Source: Gemmatimonadota bacterium (GTDB taxonomy: Bacteria; Latescibacterota; UBA2968; UBA8231). Taken from it: a stretch of DNA of 64,000 nt. Positions 7,003-15,311 of the stretch are shown piece after piece. The first letter of the stretch is position 1. The number at the start of each line of letters is the position of its first letter. The stretch covers positions 91,420 through 155,419 of the forward strand of contig VXML01000051.1 of assembly GCA_009841115.1 (NCBI GenBank). Reading direction: 5' to 3'. Below the pieces are notes generated by a model. It was not told the DNA's origin. It did no database searches and saw nothing but the letters and a program-made list of their open reading frames with translations. The position numbers were made by a program, and so were the translations under genes.

Positions 7003-7084
7003 GTATGACGCTTCGCCGTGCCCGAACCGTGAGGCGGTTGCGCGAAGGGCCGAAGGCCCGGAGCCACCAGTGGACCTGTTATGC
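7003..7084 (-). repeat. attC-like site
   Basis: On the minus strand it starts with R'' GCATAAC (plus GTTATGC, 7078-7084) and ends with GTCATAC (plus GTATGAC, 7003-7009), which pair imperfectly. The 82-bp middle can fold, including a strong GGGCCTTCGGCCC hairpin. The outer core is identical to R'' of the 5588-5677 site. It separates the HNH/helical pair from the cupin/HAD pair. Confidence 0.5.
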
Positions 7085-7170
7085 GATGGCCGCACCCCGA
7101 CGATATGTCATCTTTTAATATCGGTACCAACCCCCACAGAGGGCAGGATGACCCTCGACCGCCCGGGGGG

Positions 7171-8001
7171 TCACTCGTCGACCGTGGTCGCAGGATCGTC
7201 CTCAGCTTCCAGTTGACTCTCAAGAGACTCAAGGTGCCGCTCATAGATTTCCTGCGGAGTAGTGAACCGCCAAGGCTCAGACTCAGGTTCCAGTGAGTCT
7301 TGCATTGCCCGATTGAGGGCCTCTGGAGTCGCGAGCGCGAGATCGCCAACATCTGTCACGAAGCGAAGGATCGATTGCGCCAGCGCTGAAAAATACAAGG
7401 CCATGGTGTGCGGCAGGACCAACATCGTCCGGCTGCCAGCGCTTTCTCCGTATAACTCCGCAGTCGCGTCGTGTACCAAGCGGTCGCCCACGCCGACAGA
7501 ATAGCCGTGCAGAAGGGTACGGTACGAACGATGTGTGAACCGCGACAACGAACGGTACTTGTCGGTTTCGCGTTTTCTGGCGGTCGGTCCGTCACGAACC
7601 TCTATCCAATTACGGTAGACCTTGTGTTCAATGAACTCGTCCCGGTACCACTTCTTGAGTTGCTTCGCCCCATTCTCGGTCTCCCCCTGGGCGTGGAAGT
7701 ACGTGGCCAAGTCGAGCACTTCGTGCGTCGTGCGCAGCAGGGCTGAAAAGACTCGGTGGCGCTTCTGTTCAAGGGCTGCTAGGCTCTCCCGAAGGCAATC
7801 TAGGGCCTCCATCGCGAGCAACCAGCAGGCCTTTGACGCAGACTGATCATCGACGCGGTATTCGTTGTTTTTGTTATTCAGTAGGGGGTATAGCTCGGGG
7901 AGTAGCTTCGTCGCCTCACGCTGAAACTGATCCTGGACCGCGTATTCGTAAGGTCTCTCGTACGCTTCTAATGGATCGAGTCTCCAGATTTTGCTAGGCA
8001 T
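7171..8001 (-). CDS. Helical protein of unknown function (DUF5677-like?), partner of HNH protein
   Basis: 276 aa, almost entirely alpha-helical. A long helix pair (LRESLAALEQKRHRVFSALL and THEVLDLATYFHAQ) is followed by YRDEFIEHKVYRNWIEV, then SLSRFTHRSYRTLLHGYSVG. This resembles the DUF5677/HEPN-like organisation, but I see no canonical RX4-6H motif, so I leave it unassigned. It overlaps the HNH gene by 8 nt, so the two are made together. A nuclease-plus-helical-partner pair could be a defence or toxin-antitoxin unit (inference). Confidence 0.55.
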   Translation of the reverse strand: MPSKIWRLDPLEAYERPYEYAVQDQFQREATKLLPELYPLLNNKNNEYRVDDQSASKACWLLAMEALDCLRESLAALEQKRHRVFSALLRTTHEVLDLATYFHAQGETENGAKQLKKWYRDEFIEHKVYRNWIEVRDGPTARKRETDKYRSLSRFTHRSYRTLLHGYSVGVGDRLVHDATAELYGESAGSRTMLVLPHTMALYFSALAQSILRFVTDVGDLALATPEALNRAMQDSLEPESEPWRFTTPQEIYERHLESLESQLEAEDDPATTVDE

Positions 8002-8680
8002 GTCCGCCGTCCAGACGTCGCGGTAGTGTTATTGCGAAGCACTTTGTGCTGTCGTAAAAGGTGAGGAGCCACGCTGTCGCTTCCGGTTCCTCGGGAACGG
8101 CTCGAAATTGGTACCGGAATGTCTGCTGATCACCCACGATCTGTTCCGGAGCCGTCATCACGGGACTTGCAATCGTAGCGACAGCTTTTCTCCCGTCCTC
8201 ATCGAGATCAGCCAGCCCATCCACGGCGAAGGCCTCCACCTCGGTCTCAGTAGAGAGCCGATTCCCGAGTTGGTGGTAGTATAGGCCGCGGACGATCCGA
8301 GCGACGACTCGGGTGACCCTATCGAGGTCGACGTCGAAGGCACCTGTCTTGCCGAGGTAAATCCCGGCCGGTGTTTGGACGTCGACCTGCTTCACAGTGT
8401 CGTAGAATGCGCGTCGCCAGCCGCGCTTGTCTGGCCTTTTCAACGAGCGGACGAATCTTCCCCGAGCGTCCACGGCATCAGGGTTCTGGCCAGTCGTGTG
8501 TCGGAGGGAGATGCGAGATACAAAGTACTCATCGTCTCCGGCGGCTTTCTTGTGACAGTCAGGGCATGCGGGAACCGTAATCAGGTGAGGTCGGGGTGAG
8601 GCGAACAAAGCCTTCGGGGGAACGTGGTCCCTTGTCACGGGACCCTTGGTTTCACAATAGACACAGACACCTTTTTTCAT
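7994..8680 (-). CDS. HNH-type zinc-finger endonuclease-like protein
   Basis: 228 aa. The N-terminus has CVYCETKGPVTRDHVPPKAL and then VPACPDCHKKAAGDDEYF: two CxxC knuckles bracketing a D-H-x-P-K core, the treble-clef layout of HNH nucleases. The remainder is an uncharacterised alpha/beta region with LDRVTRVVARIVRGLYYHQLG. It may cut DNA or RNA; the first His of the motif is DH. Dispersed repeat copy 2 lies directly upstream and the helical partner overlaps downstream. Confidence 0.7.
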   Translation of the reverse strand: MKKGVCVYCETKGPVTRDHVPPKALFASPRPHLITVPACPDCHKKAAGDDEYFVSRISLRHTTGQNPDAVDARGRFVRSLKRPDKRGWRRAFYDTVKQVDVQTPAGIYLGKTGAFDVDLDRVTRVVARIVRGLYYHQLGNRLSTETEVEAFAVDGLADLDEDGRKAVATIASPVMTAPEQIVGDQQTFRYQFRAVPEEPEATAWLLTFYDSTKCFAITLPRRLDGGHA

Positions 8681-8721
8681 CTTCCTTGCTATCCCGAAGT
8701 TGGATCGAACTCAGTTTCGTC

Positions 8722-8884
8722 TAACTGCTTGTACCCGAACAATTGGTTCGGATACAAGCCACTATATGTTACTTATACGAAACGAAGGTACGTATCCTTG
8801 TAAACAGTCGCAATCAATACTGCGAGGTTGGAATATTCTACGTAACTCCTTGTAATAAATTGAGATAAAACGATTCTTTCTGAG
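8722..8884 (-). repeat. Dispersed ~150-bp repeat, copy 2
   Basis: Counterpart of 2192-2341. This copy retains a near-perfect palindrome, GCTTGTACCCGAAC / GTTCGGATACAAGC, around AATTG (about 8727-8759), which in copy 1 is broken on one side. At its low-coordinate end is a perfect R' core, GTTAGAC on the minus strand (plus GTCTAAC, 8719-8725), 39 bp before the HNH gene start. It marks the right-hand limit of the cassette-like region; the next gene is an ordinary oxidoreductase. Confidence 0.7.
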
Positions 8885-8928
8885 ATTCACACACCTAGTG
8901 TGCATTTCTCCGGCAAGCGACAAACGCC

Positions 8929-10068
8929 CTACGTCTCCTTCTCCCCATCCTCCCGCCGCCAAATCTCATACGGATTCTCCCGATTCGCCAGCGGCAAAGA
9001 CACCCGCGTCCCCAACCGCTGCGACTCGTGTACCGCCATGATCATTTCCAGCGCCGCTCGCCCATCCTCGCCATTGGAACAGGCCCGCACCGGGCGATCC
9101 TCCTCAATGGCTTGGATCAATTCCCGCACAATGATCAAATTGCTCTGGTGCGTGCGCTCGCTCGCCGAATACTGTTCCCACTCGTCCAACAGCACCCGTT
9201 CCCAAGTGCCGTTCTCCTCGCCGGGGATCCACATGCCCTGGCGATAGACGTACATCTCGCCGTTGGGCGAATTGCGCAGGGCGATGATGCCCTCACTGCC
9301 GTGCGCCTCAAAACCGAACCAACGGCTGTTGTGCCCTTTTGGATAGCCCGGTTGCGATTCAAAATGCGCGGTCACCCCATTCGCAAAAACGTAGTACGCC
9401 GCCACCCCGTTGCCAGCGATCAAACCGATGCGCTCGTCCCCTTCCCGCACATCGTCCAACGCGACCTCGCGCCCATCCTGCGTGACGTGCCCGTGGGCCC
9501 AAACCACCTCGGCCCCGGCGAAGTAGCGCATACTGTCCATCATGTGCGTGCCCAAGACCATCAGATCCTGAGACCCAGCCCGGCGGTCGGACTTGCCGTG
9601 GCTGCGCAGCACTTGTAGCTGGCCGATCTCGCCCTCGTCAACCAGCTTTTTGCCGTACTCCTCGTAGGGATTGGCGCGCCGGTGCGCCACCGCGGTCTTG
9701 ACGCCGTGCTCCTGACAGGCCGCCAAGAGCGCGTCGGCCTCGCGCAGAGTGGGCGTCAGCGGCTTCTCGATAAACACGCCGCGCACCCCGGCCTCGGCAC
9801 AGGCAATGACCATGTCGGCGTGGCAGTCGGGCATCCGCGGACAGACGCTGACTAGGTCCAAGTCCTCGTCGGCCAGCATCTGGCGGTAATCGGCGTAGAG
9901 CCGTTGGGCACCCGTGCGCTCGCCGGCTGCGGCGCGGCCCTCGGGATCGGAGTCGGCCACAGAGACTAAATCCACTTGCTCCAAGTCCCGGTAAACGGTT
10001 TCCAGTCCGTGGCCGTAGTCGCCGGCACCCGTGCGCCCGATGACTCCGGCTTTGTAGCGCTTGCTCAT
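8929..10068 (-). CDS. Gfo/Idh/MocA family oxidoreductase
   Basis: 379 aa. It has an N-terminal Rossmann fold (AGVIGRTGAGDYGHG, then VDLVSVADSD), the EKPL motif carrying the conserved Lys, and a catalytic-region His in LGTHMMDSM, followed by the beta-sheet substrate domain. NAD(P)-dependent oxidation or reduction of a sugar or sugar-like alcohol is expected. It is second in an operon after a DMT-type transporter (25-bp gap), which may import the substrate. The start is ATG 10068 with GAGGAGTG upstream. Confidence 0.85.
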   Translation of the reverse strand: MSKRYKAGVIGRTGAGDYGHGLETVYRDLEQVDLVSVADSDPEGRAAAGERTGAQRLYADYRQMLADEDLDLVSVCPRMPDCHADMVIACAEAGVRGVFIEKPLTPTLREADALLAACQEHGVKTAVAHRRANPYEEYGKKLVDEGEIGQLQVLRSHGKSDRRAGSQDLMVLGTHMMDSMRYFAGAEVVWAHGHVTQDGREVALDDVREGDERIGLIAGNGVAAYYVFANGVTAHFESQPGYPKGHNSRWFGFEAHGSEGIIALRNSPNGEMYVYRQGMWIPGEENGTWERVLLDEWEQYSASERTHQSNLIIVRELIQAIEEDRPVRACSNGEDGRAALEMIMAVHESQRLGTRVSLPLANRENPYEIWRREDGEKET

Positions 10069-10093
10069 AATTCACACTCCTCGTCGTTTAGTT

Positions 10094-10957
10094 TTATTGA
10101 ACTACCAAGATTACGGCTAGCACCCCCATGCCCACGCCCAAAACGGCCGCCCGACTGATCGGCTCTTTCCACAACAGCGGTGCCGTCACATTGTCCAAAA
10201 TGACAACGCCGCAGCCCACCAAGGGGAAAAACACCGTGCCCGGCACGTGCTTGAGCGCGATCAGCACGGCCATTAAGGCCAGCAGATTGTACACCCCAAT
10301 ACCAGCCCCCACCGCCAAATCGAAGCGCCGAATGCGCTGCCGCGCCTCCCACAACAATACCGTGCCCCCAATGGCCCCGGCGGTAAAGCCGATGACCATG
10401 AGCACTTGTAAATACGAATCGTCCAAGCCAGCGTAATGCACCCAGCGCAGACAGGAAGTGCTCATCCCTTGGATACTGAAAACCAAGAACAGCAGCCCGG
10501 TGGCGATCCAGCGCGAAACATTGGTCTGGTGCCCAGCGTGCCGCGACATCAACAAAACAGCCACCAACGCCAAACCCAAGCCCAATAGTTGAAGGCCGCC
10601 CAACGGCTCGTTCCACAGCAGCACGCCCAGCCCCACCGGCACGACGATGGCAAGGCGGAAAGCAGTCAACACCGAGGCCACCCGAAAGGTCCGCAACAAG
10701 CGCGTCATCAACAGCATGGAGCTAATGAAGACGACACCAGTGATCGCGCCGACCTTTACTGCGCCGACCGGTACTTGCAATTGTCCGGTGAATCCCAGAT
10801 AGAGCAGCAGAATGGACGCTAGCACCCAGTAGTTGGTCGATACCACGGTCGGAGCGTAGCACCGGTGCTGCGAGGCCCATTTGAACGCCTGCCCAAAGCC
10901 GAATTCCATCAGCAGCGGCAGCACTAACCAGAGGGGCGGTGCCCCTTCCATGATCAT
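10094..10957 (-). CDS. DMT/EamA-type membrane transporter
   Basis: About 287 aa from ATG 10957 (GGGGGA 9 nt upstream); the frame is open to 11032. Ten hydrophobic segments form two repeats of five, with short loops and a cytoplasmic ARQRIRR stretch mid-way, as in EamA drug/metabolite transporters. The last pair contains PGTVFFPLVGCGVVILD and LWKEPISRAAVLG, a typical EamA ending (the partner phrase LLWNEPLGGLQLLG appears in the first half). Substrate unknown. Confidence 0.8.
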   Translation of the reverse strand: MIMEGAPPLWLVLPLLMEFGFGQAFKWASQHRCYAPTVVSTNYWVLASILLLYLGFTGQLQVPVGAVKVGAITGVVFISSMLLMTRLLRTFRVASVLTAFRLAIVVPVGLGVLLWNEPLGGLQLLGLGLALVAVLLMSRHAGHQTNVSRWIATGLLFLVFSIQGMSTSCLRWVHYAGLDDSYLQVLMVIGFTAGAIGGTVLLWEARQRIRRFDLAVGAGIGVYNLLALMAVLIALKHVPGTVFFPLVGCGVVILDNVTAPLLWKEPISRAAVLGVGMGVLAVILVVQ

Positions 10958-11087
10958 CCGCCAGTCCCCCAAAAAATTGACATGCGCTCCAAACTCCACG
11001 ACCACCCCTTCTCTGTCAAGCCATCCGTCCATTGCCGCCCCGACAAAAGTCTATTCTATTATGTAGCCGATGACAGGGGGCAAGCTC

Positions 11088-11891
11088 ATGCAATTAGAAC
11101 GACTGCTTCTGCACCTAAAACTAGACGGCTGGTGCGTGGTCGAAGACGTCATCCCAGCCAACCAGATCAAGCACGTGCGCCAGAGCGTCGAGGCCGCGGT
11201 CGCGGAACACCGCAATCCCGCAGCCCCATCCGGCATTGGCCATCTGCCGGGCATGATCAACTTCGACCAGTCCTTCGCGCCTTTTCTCGCGGATGAAAAC
11301 TTCCTCGCCTTGGTCGGCGCGATGCTAGGCCATCATCCGCGCATCTCCTTCACCACCGGCACGATCAACTACCCGGGCAACGAGCGCGGCGGCTGGCACG
11401 CCGACTGGCCCTTCAACCAGAACAACGCCGGCCACATCCCCGCGCCGTATCCCGATGCGACGGTCCACTTGACCACCTTGTGGATGCTGGCCCCTTTTAC
11501 CGAGGAAAACGGCGGCACCCTCCTCGTCCCCGGCAGCCACCGCTCCCCCAACAACCCCACCGGCGACAATGGCGTCGATCCGCTCGCCCCTTATCCCACG
11601 GAAGTAAACGCCTGCGGCCCAGCCGGCAGCGTGCTCGTGCTCGACAGCCGCCTATGGCACGCGACCGCGCCCAACCGCTCGCACCAACCCCGCACCTCGG
11701 TAGTCGTGCGCTACGCTCCTTGGTGGCTCAATGTCGAGGTCTTGCGCCCCGGCTCGGATGAGCGCCGCCGCCTGTCCGAGGAAACCGGCCGCAAGGAAAA
11801 CGCCGTGCCGTCACTGCCCGCCAGCGTTTTCGCCGACCTGCCCGCCCCGGTCCAGCCCTTGTTCCGCCACTGGGTCGCCCGCCCCGAATAG
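11088..11891 (+). CDS. Phytanoyl-CoA dioxygenase (PhyH) family protein
   Basis: 267 aa from ATG 11088 with GGGGG upstream; an in-frame ATG at 11070 lacks this. Fe(II)/2-oxoglutarate motif: H104-x-D106 in GWHADW, distal H191 in SRLWHA, and R202 in PRTSVVVRY for 2-oxoglutarate. The double-stranded beta-helix motif NGGTLLVPGSHR lies between. The substrate is unknown; PhyH enzymes hydroxylate diverse small molecules. It is transcribed away from the DMT/oxidoreductase operon and ends at a strong terminator. Confidence 0.85.
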   Translation: MQLERLLLHLKLDGWCVVEDVIPANQIKHVRQSVEAAVAEHRNPAAPSGIGHLPGMINFDQSFAPFLADENFLALVGAMLGHHPRISFTTGTINYPGNERGGWHADWPFNQNNAGHIPAPYPDATVHLTTLWMLAPFTEENGGTLLVPGSHRSPNNPTGDNGVDPLAPYPTEVNACGPAGSVLVLDSRLWHATAPNRSHQPRTSVVVRYAPWWLNVEVLRPGSDERRRLSEETGRKENAVPSLPASVFADLPAPVQPLFRHWVARPE

Positions 11892-11914
11892 ATTCCGCGC
11901 CGATTGCGTCTGTA

Positions 11915-11942
11915 GGGGCACCCCTCGTGGGTGCCCTTTTTT
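11915..11942 (+). terminator. Rho-independent terminator
   Basis: GGGGCACCC, loop CTCGT, then GGGTGCCC followed by TTTTTT. The perfect GC-rich stem and T tract lie 24 bp after the dioxygenase stop. Confidence 0.9.
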
Positions 11943-11965
11943 GTGCCCTCCCGATACCAAACGAC

Positions 11966-12002
11966 TGTCCGAAAATGAACAGTGATTGTTCAAAAGCGGA
12001 CG
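11966..12002 (+). promoter_or_regulatory. Tandem activator sites (UAS) for an NtrC-type regulator
   Basis: Two sites of the form TGTyC-N6-GrACA: TGTCC-GAAAAT-GAACA at 11966-11981, and TGTTC-AAAAGC-GGACG at 11987-12002. Their centres are 21 bp apart, two helical turns, and the pair forms a larger imperfect dyad. They lie about 60-90 bp upstream of the sigma-54 element at 12056, the usual distance for an enhancer-binding protein. The likely binder is the regulator encoded at 27533. Confidence 0.6.
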
Positions 12003-12055
12003 AAAACGCCCTATTGCGAAAAATATAACTTGAGTAAAAACAACCATTTGTCAGT

Positions 12056-12073
12056 TTGGCACGGAATTTGTTA
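12056..12073 (+). promoter_or_regulatory. Sigma-54 (-24/-12) promoter
   Basis: TTGGCACGGAATTTGTTA matches the consensus YTGGCACG-N4-TTGCW except for T in place of C at the -12 position. GG (12058-59) and GT (12070-71) are separated by exactly 10 nt. Transcription would start near 12083, about 20 nt before the HlyD-type gene ATG (12103). Confidence 0.7.
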
Positions 12074-12102
12074 TACAAATGACAAGCGGAGGAATAAATC
12101 CC

Positions 12103-13362
12103 ATGGACACAATGGACCGCCCAATAGATCCCACCTTCCTGCGACGCCAGCGCGGCAAGCGCATCGCCTATGCAGTGGTGGGAGTGGCTGCGCTCCTCTG
12201 GCTCTCTGTTTGGCTGCCCAGTTGGATCAGACCGGCGCTAGACCCCGACCGCATTCGCACCGCGCAAGTGCAATGGGGCGCGGTGGAAGAGACGATTACC
12301 GCTTCGGGCACGGTGGTACCCCAGTTTGAGCAGATCATCTTCAGCCCCATCAATACGCGGCTGGTGCGCATCCTGCAAAAGCCGGGAGCCATGTTGCAGC
12401 AGGGCCAGCCCATCGTCGAACTGGATTTGAACGCCGCGCGGCTCGACGTCGAGAAACGGGCCGAAGAGTTGGCCCTCAAGCAGAACCGCCGCACCCAACT
12501 CGAATTGGACGAACGCAAAAAGCTGAGCGACCTGGACACGCGCTGGAAGCTGAAAAACTTGGAATTTCAGCGTTTTAAGACCCGCACCGCTCAGCTCCGC
12601 GAGTTACAGGGTTTTGGCGCGGTCTCCGAGGAAGAGTTGAGCCAAGCGCACCTGCAAGAACAGCGCGCTGAGATTGAATTGCAGCAACTCGAAGAAGACC
12701 GCCGCAACCTCGTCGAATCCACCCAAGCCCAGTTGGAGGCCCTGCAATTGGAGATGAATATCCTCGAACGCGAGGTCGAGGAGGCCCGCCGCCGCTTGGA
12801 GCGCGCCCACATCCGGGCCGACAGAGACGGCGTGCTCACCGCGATTGCGCCGGAAGTTGGCGCTTCCATCAGCCAAGGCCAGGAAATCGCCCGCATCGCC
12901 GACCTCAGCTCGTTCCGCGTGGATGTCACTGTTTCCGATATCCACGCCCGCCGGCTCCAGATCGGGCTGTGGGTGCGCTCGCGCATTAATGAAGAGGAAT
13001 ACGTAAAGGGCCACATCGCCCGCATCCTGCCCACGGTCGAAGGTGGGGTCATTCAGCTTGAGGTCGAGCTAGAGGATTCAGCGCACGCGTTGCTGCGGCC
13101 CAACCAGCGGGTGGACGCCTATATCGTCACTGCGCGCAAGGACCGCGCCCTGCGCCTCAAGCGGGGGCCGTTCATCAGCGGGCGGGAGGGCCTGCACGAG
13201 GTCTTTGTGGTGCGCGGCCAGACCGGAGTGAAAACCGAGGTGCGCATTGGCATTGCGAATTTCGAGTACTACGAGGTGGAAGAAGGGTTAATCGAAGGCG
13301 ACGAAGTGATCATCTCGGATGTGAAAGACTACCTGCACTTGGACGAAGTCCAGATCAAATAA
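12103..13362 (+). CDS. HlyD/MacA-type periplasmic adaptor protein
   Basis: 419 aa from ATG 12103 (GGAGGA 9 nt upstream). One N-terminal membrane anchor (AYAVVGVAALLWLSVWLPSW), a first biotinyl-lipoyl half (VQWGAVEETITASGTVVP), a long coiled coil of about 120 residues (RLDVEKRAEEL to EEARRRLERAHI), the second lipoyl half (ADRDGVLTAIAPEVGASISQ), then beta-barrel and membrane-proximal domains. In tripartite pumps such adaptors link an inner-membrane MacB/FtsX transporter to an outer-membrane channel. First gene of the sigma-54-controlled block, 11 bp before the ATPase gene. Confidence 0.88.
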   Translation: MDTMDRPIDPTFLRRQRGKRIAYAVVGVAALLWLSVWLPSWIRPALDPDRIRTAQVQWGAVEETITASGTVVPQFEQIIFSPINTRLVRILQKPGAMLQQGQPIVELDLNAARLDVEKRAEELALKQNRRTQLELDERKKLSDLDTRWKLKNLEFQRFKTRTAQLRELQGFGAVSEEELSQAHLQEQRAEIELQQLEEDRRNLVESTQAQLEALQLEMNILEREVEEARRRLERAHIRADRDGVLTAIAPEVGASISQGQEIARIADLSSFRVDVTVSDIHARRLQIGLWVRSRINEEEYVKGHIARILPTVEGGVIQLEVELEDSAHALLRPNQRVDAYIVTARKDRALRLKRGPFISGREGLHEVFVVRGQTGVKTEVRIGIANFEYYEVEEGLIEGDEVIISDVKDYLHLDEVQIK

Positions 13363-13373
13363 AGGAGACTGCC

Positions 13374-14039
<666 letters not shown>

Positions 14040-14051
14040 GAGGAGGAGGAG

Positions 14052-15311
14052 ATGCTAAAGAACTACATCAAAATGGCGCTCAAGGTCCTGTTGCGGCGCA
14101 AGGTATTCACCTGCATCAGCCTCTTTACCATCAGCTTTACGCTCATGGTGATGATGGTGACGACGGCCTTGCTCGACCACGTCTTTGGCTCCTTCCCGCC
14201 GGAGACGCGGGCGGATCGGACGCTCGGCATGAAGATTCTCACAGGAGAACACACAGACCACCCAGGCAGGTATACCCGGGCACCTAGCTACGCCTTTTTG
14301 GAACGGTACGTGTCCTCGCTGGATCATGCGGAAAAGGTGTCCATTTCCACCAGCTTCTGGTCCCCGGAAGTAACGTATCGCAAGGGCGTGAAGATCGAAT
14401 CCGACCTCAAGTACACGGACGGAGTGTTCTGGGAGATACTCGAATTCGACTTCCTCGAAGGCCGTCCCTATACCACAAAGGAAGTAGAGGAGGCCCAGCG
14501 GGTGGCCGTGATCAATGAGGAGACGCGTCGGGTGTTTTTCGGGGGAGAGCAGGCCGTGGGGAAGTACATCGAAGTCAAAGGGCACTCTTTCCGCGTAGTA
14601 GGGGTTGTACCCAATGTGCCGGCATTCCGCGTGGCGTCCTTTGCCGATATCTGGGTGCCCGTCAGCACCCGCGAAACGGACGAGTACCTGCGGTACGATT
14701 CGATATTCGGCGACTCTCAGGCGCTGATTTTGGCGCGTAGTGCGGCCGAAGTACCGCTTATCAAAGAGGAATTCGCCGATGTGCTGACCCGGATTGAATA
14801 TCCCAATCCCGATCAGACCAATCGTCTCATCGGCGGTCCTGCAACGCTGTTAGAAGAGACTACGCGTAGCGTATCCATTACTAGGGACCTCGGCGGCGGT
14901 CCTACCGATGCGATGTTCTTGATGCTTGGCGGTCTGGGGTTGCTCTTCATGCTCCTGCCGGTGGTCAGTTTGGTCAACATCAACAGCACTCGCATCTTGG
15001 AGCGCGCTTCTGAGATCGGGGTGCGCAAGGCATTCGGCGGGTCTTCGCGCACCTTAGTGGGGCAATTCATGGTGGAGAACGTGATTCTCACGCTCTTGGG
15101 CGGTGCTTTAGGGCTGGTGCTTACTTTTCTCGTCCTACAAGCACTCAGTGCCAGCAACATTGTGCAATACGCCGAATTCCACCTGAACCATCGCATCTTT
15201 TTCTACGGCTTGGTGATAACCTTAGTCTTCGGTCTGCTTTCCGGCATCTATCCGGCTTGGAGAATGTCGCGCCTGCATATCGTAGAGGCCCTCAGAAGGA
15301 GGAAGCAATGA
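14052..15311 (+). CDS. FtsX/MacB-type ABC permease, first subunit
   Basis: 419 aa. One N-terminal TM (about 18-40, FTCISLFTISFTLMVMMVTT), a large periplasmic MacB core domain (about 45-285; contains DGVFWEILEFDFLEGRPY and AVINEETRRVFFG), then three TMs (MFLMLGGLGLLFMLLPVVSL; LTLLGGALGLVLTFLVL; FFYGLVITLVFGLLSGIYPA). ASEIGVRKAFGGS is the cytoplasmic coupling helix region. The start has GAGGAGGAG upstream. The stop overlaps the next gene by 4 nt, so the two permeases are made as a pair. Confidence 0.9.
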   Translation: MLKNYIKMALKVLLRRKVFTCISLFTISFTLMVMMVTTALLDHVFGSFPPETRADRTLGMKILTGEHTDHPGRYTRAPSYAFLERYVSSLDHAEKVSISTSFWSPEVTYRKGVKIESDLKYTDGVFWEILEFDFLEGRPYTTKEVEEAQRVAVINEETRRVFFGGEQAVGKYIEVKGHSFRVVGVVPNVPAFRVASFADIWVPVSTRETDEYLRYDSIFGDSQALILARSAAEVPLIKEEFADVLTRIEYPNPDQTNRLIGGPATLLEETTRSVSITRDLGGGPTDAMFLMLGGLGLLFMLLPVVSLVNINSTRILERASEIGVRKAFGGSSRTLVGQFMVENVILTLLGGALGLVLTFLVLQALSASNIVQYAEFHLNHRIFFYGLVITLVFGLLSGIYPAWRMSRLHIVEALRRRKQ

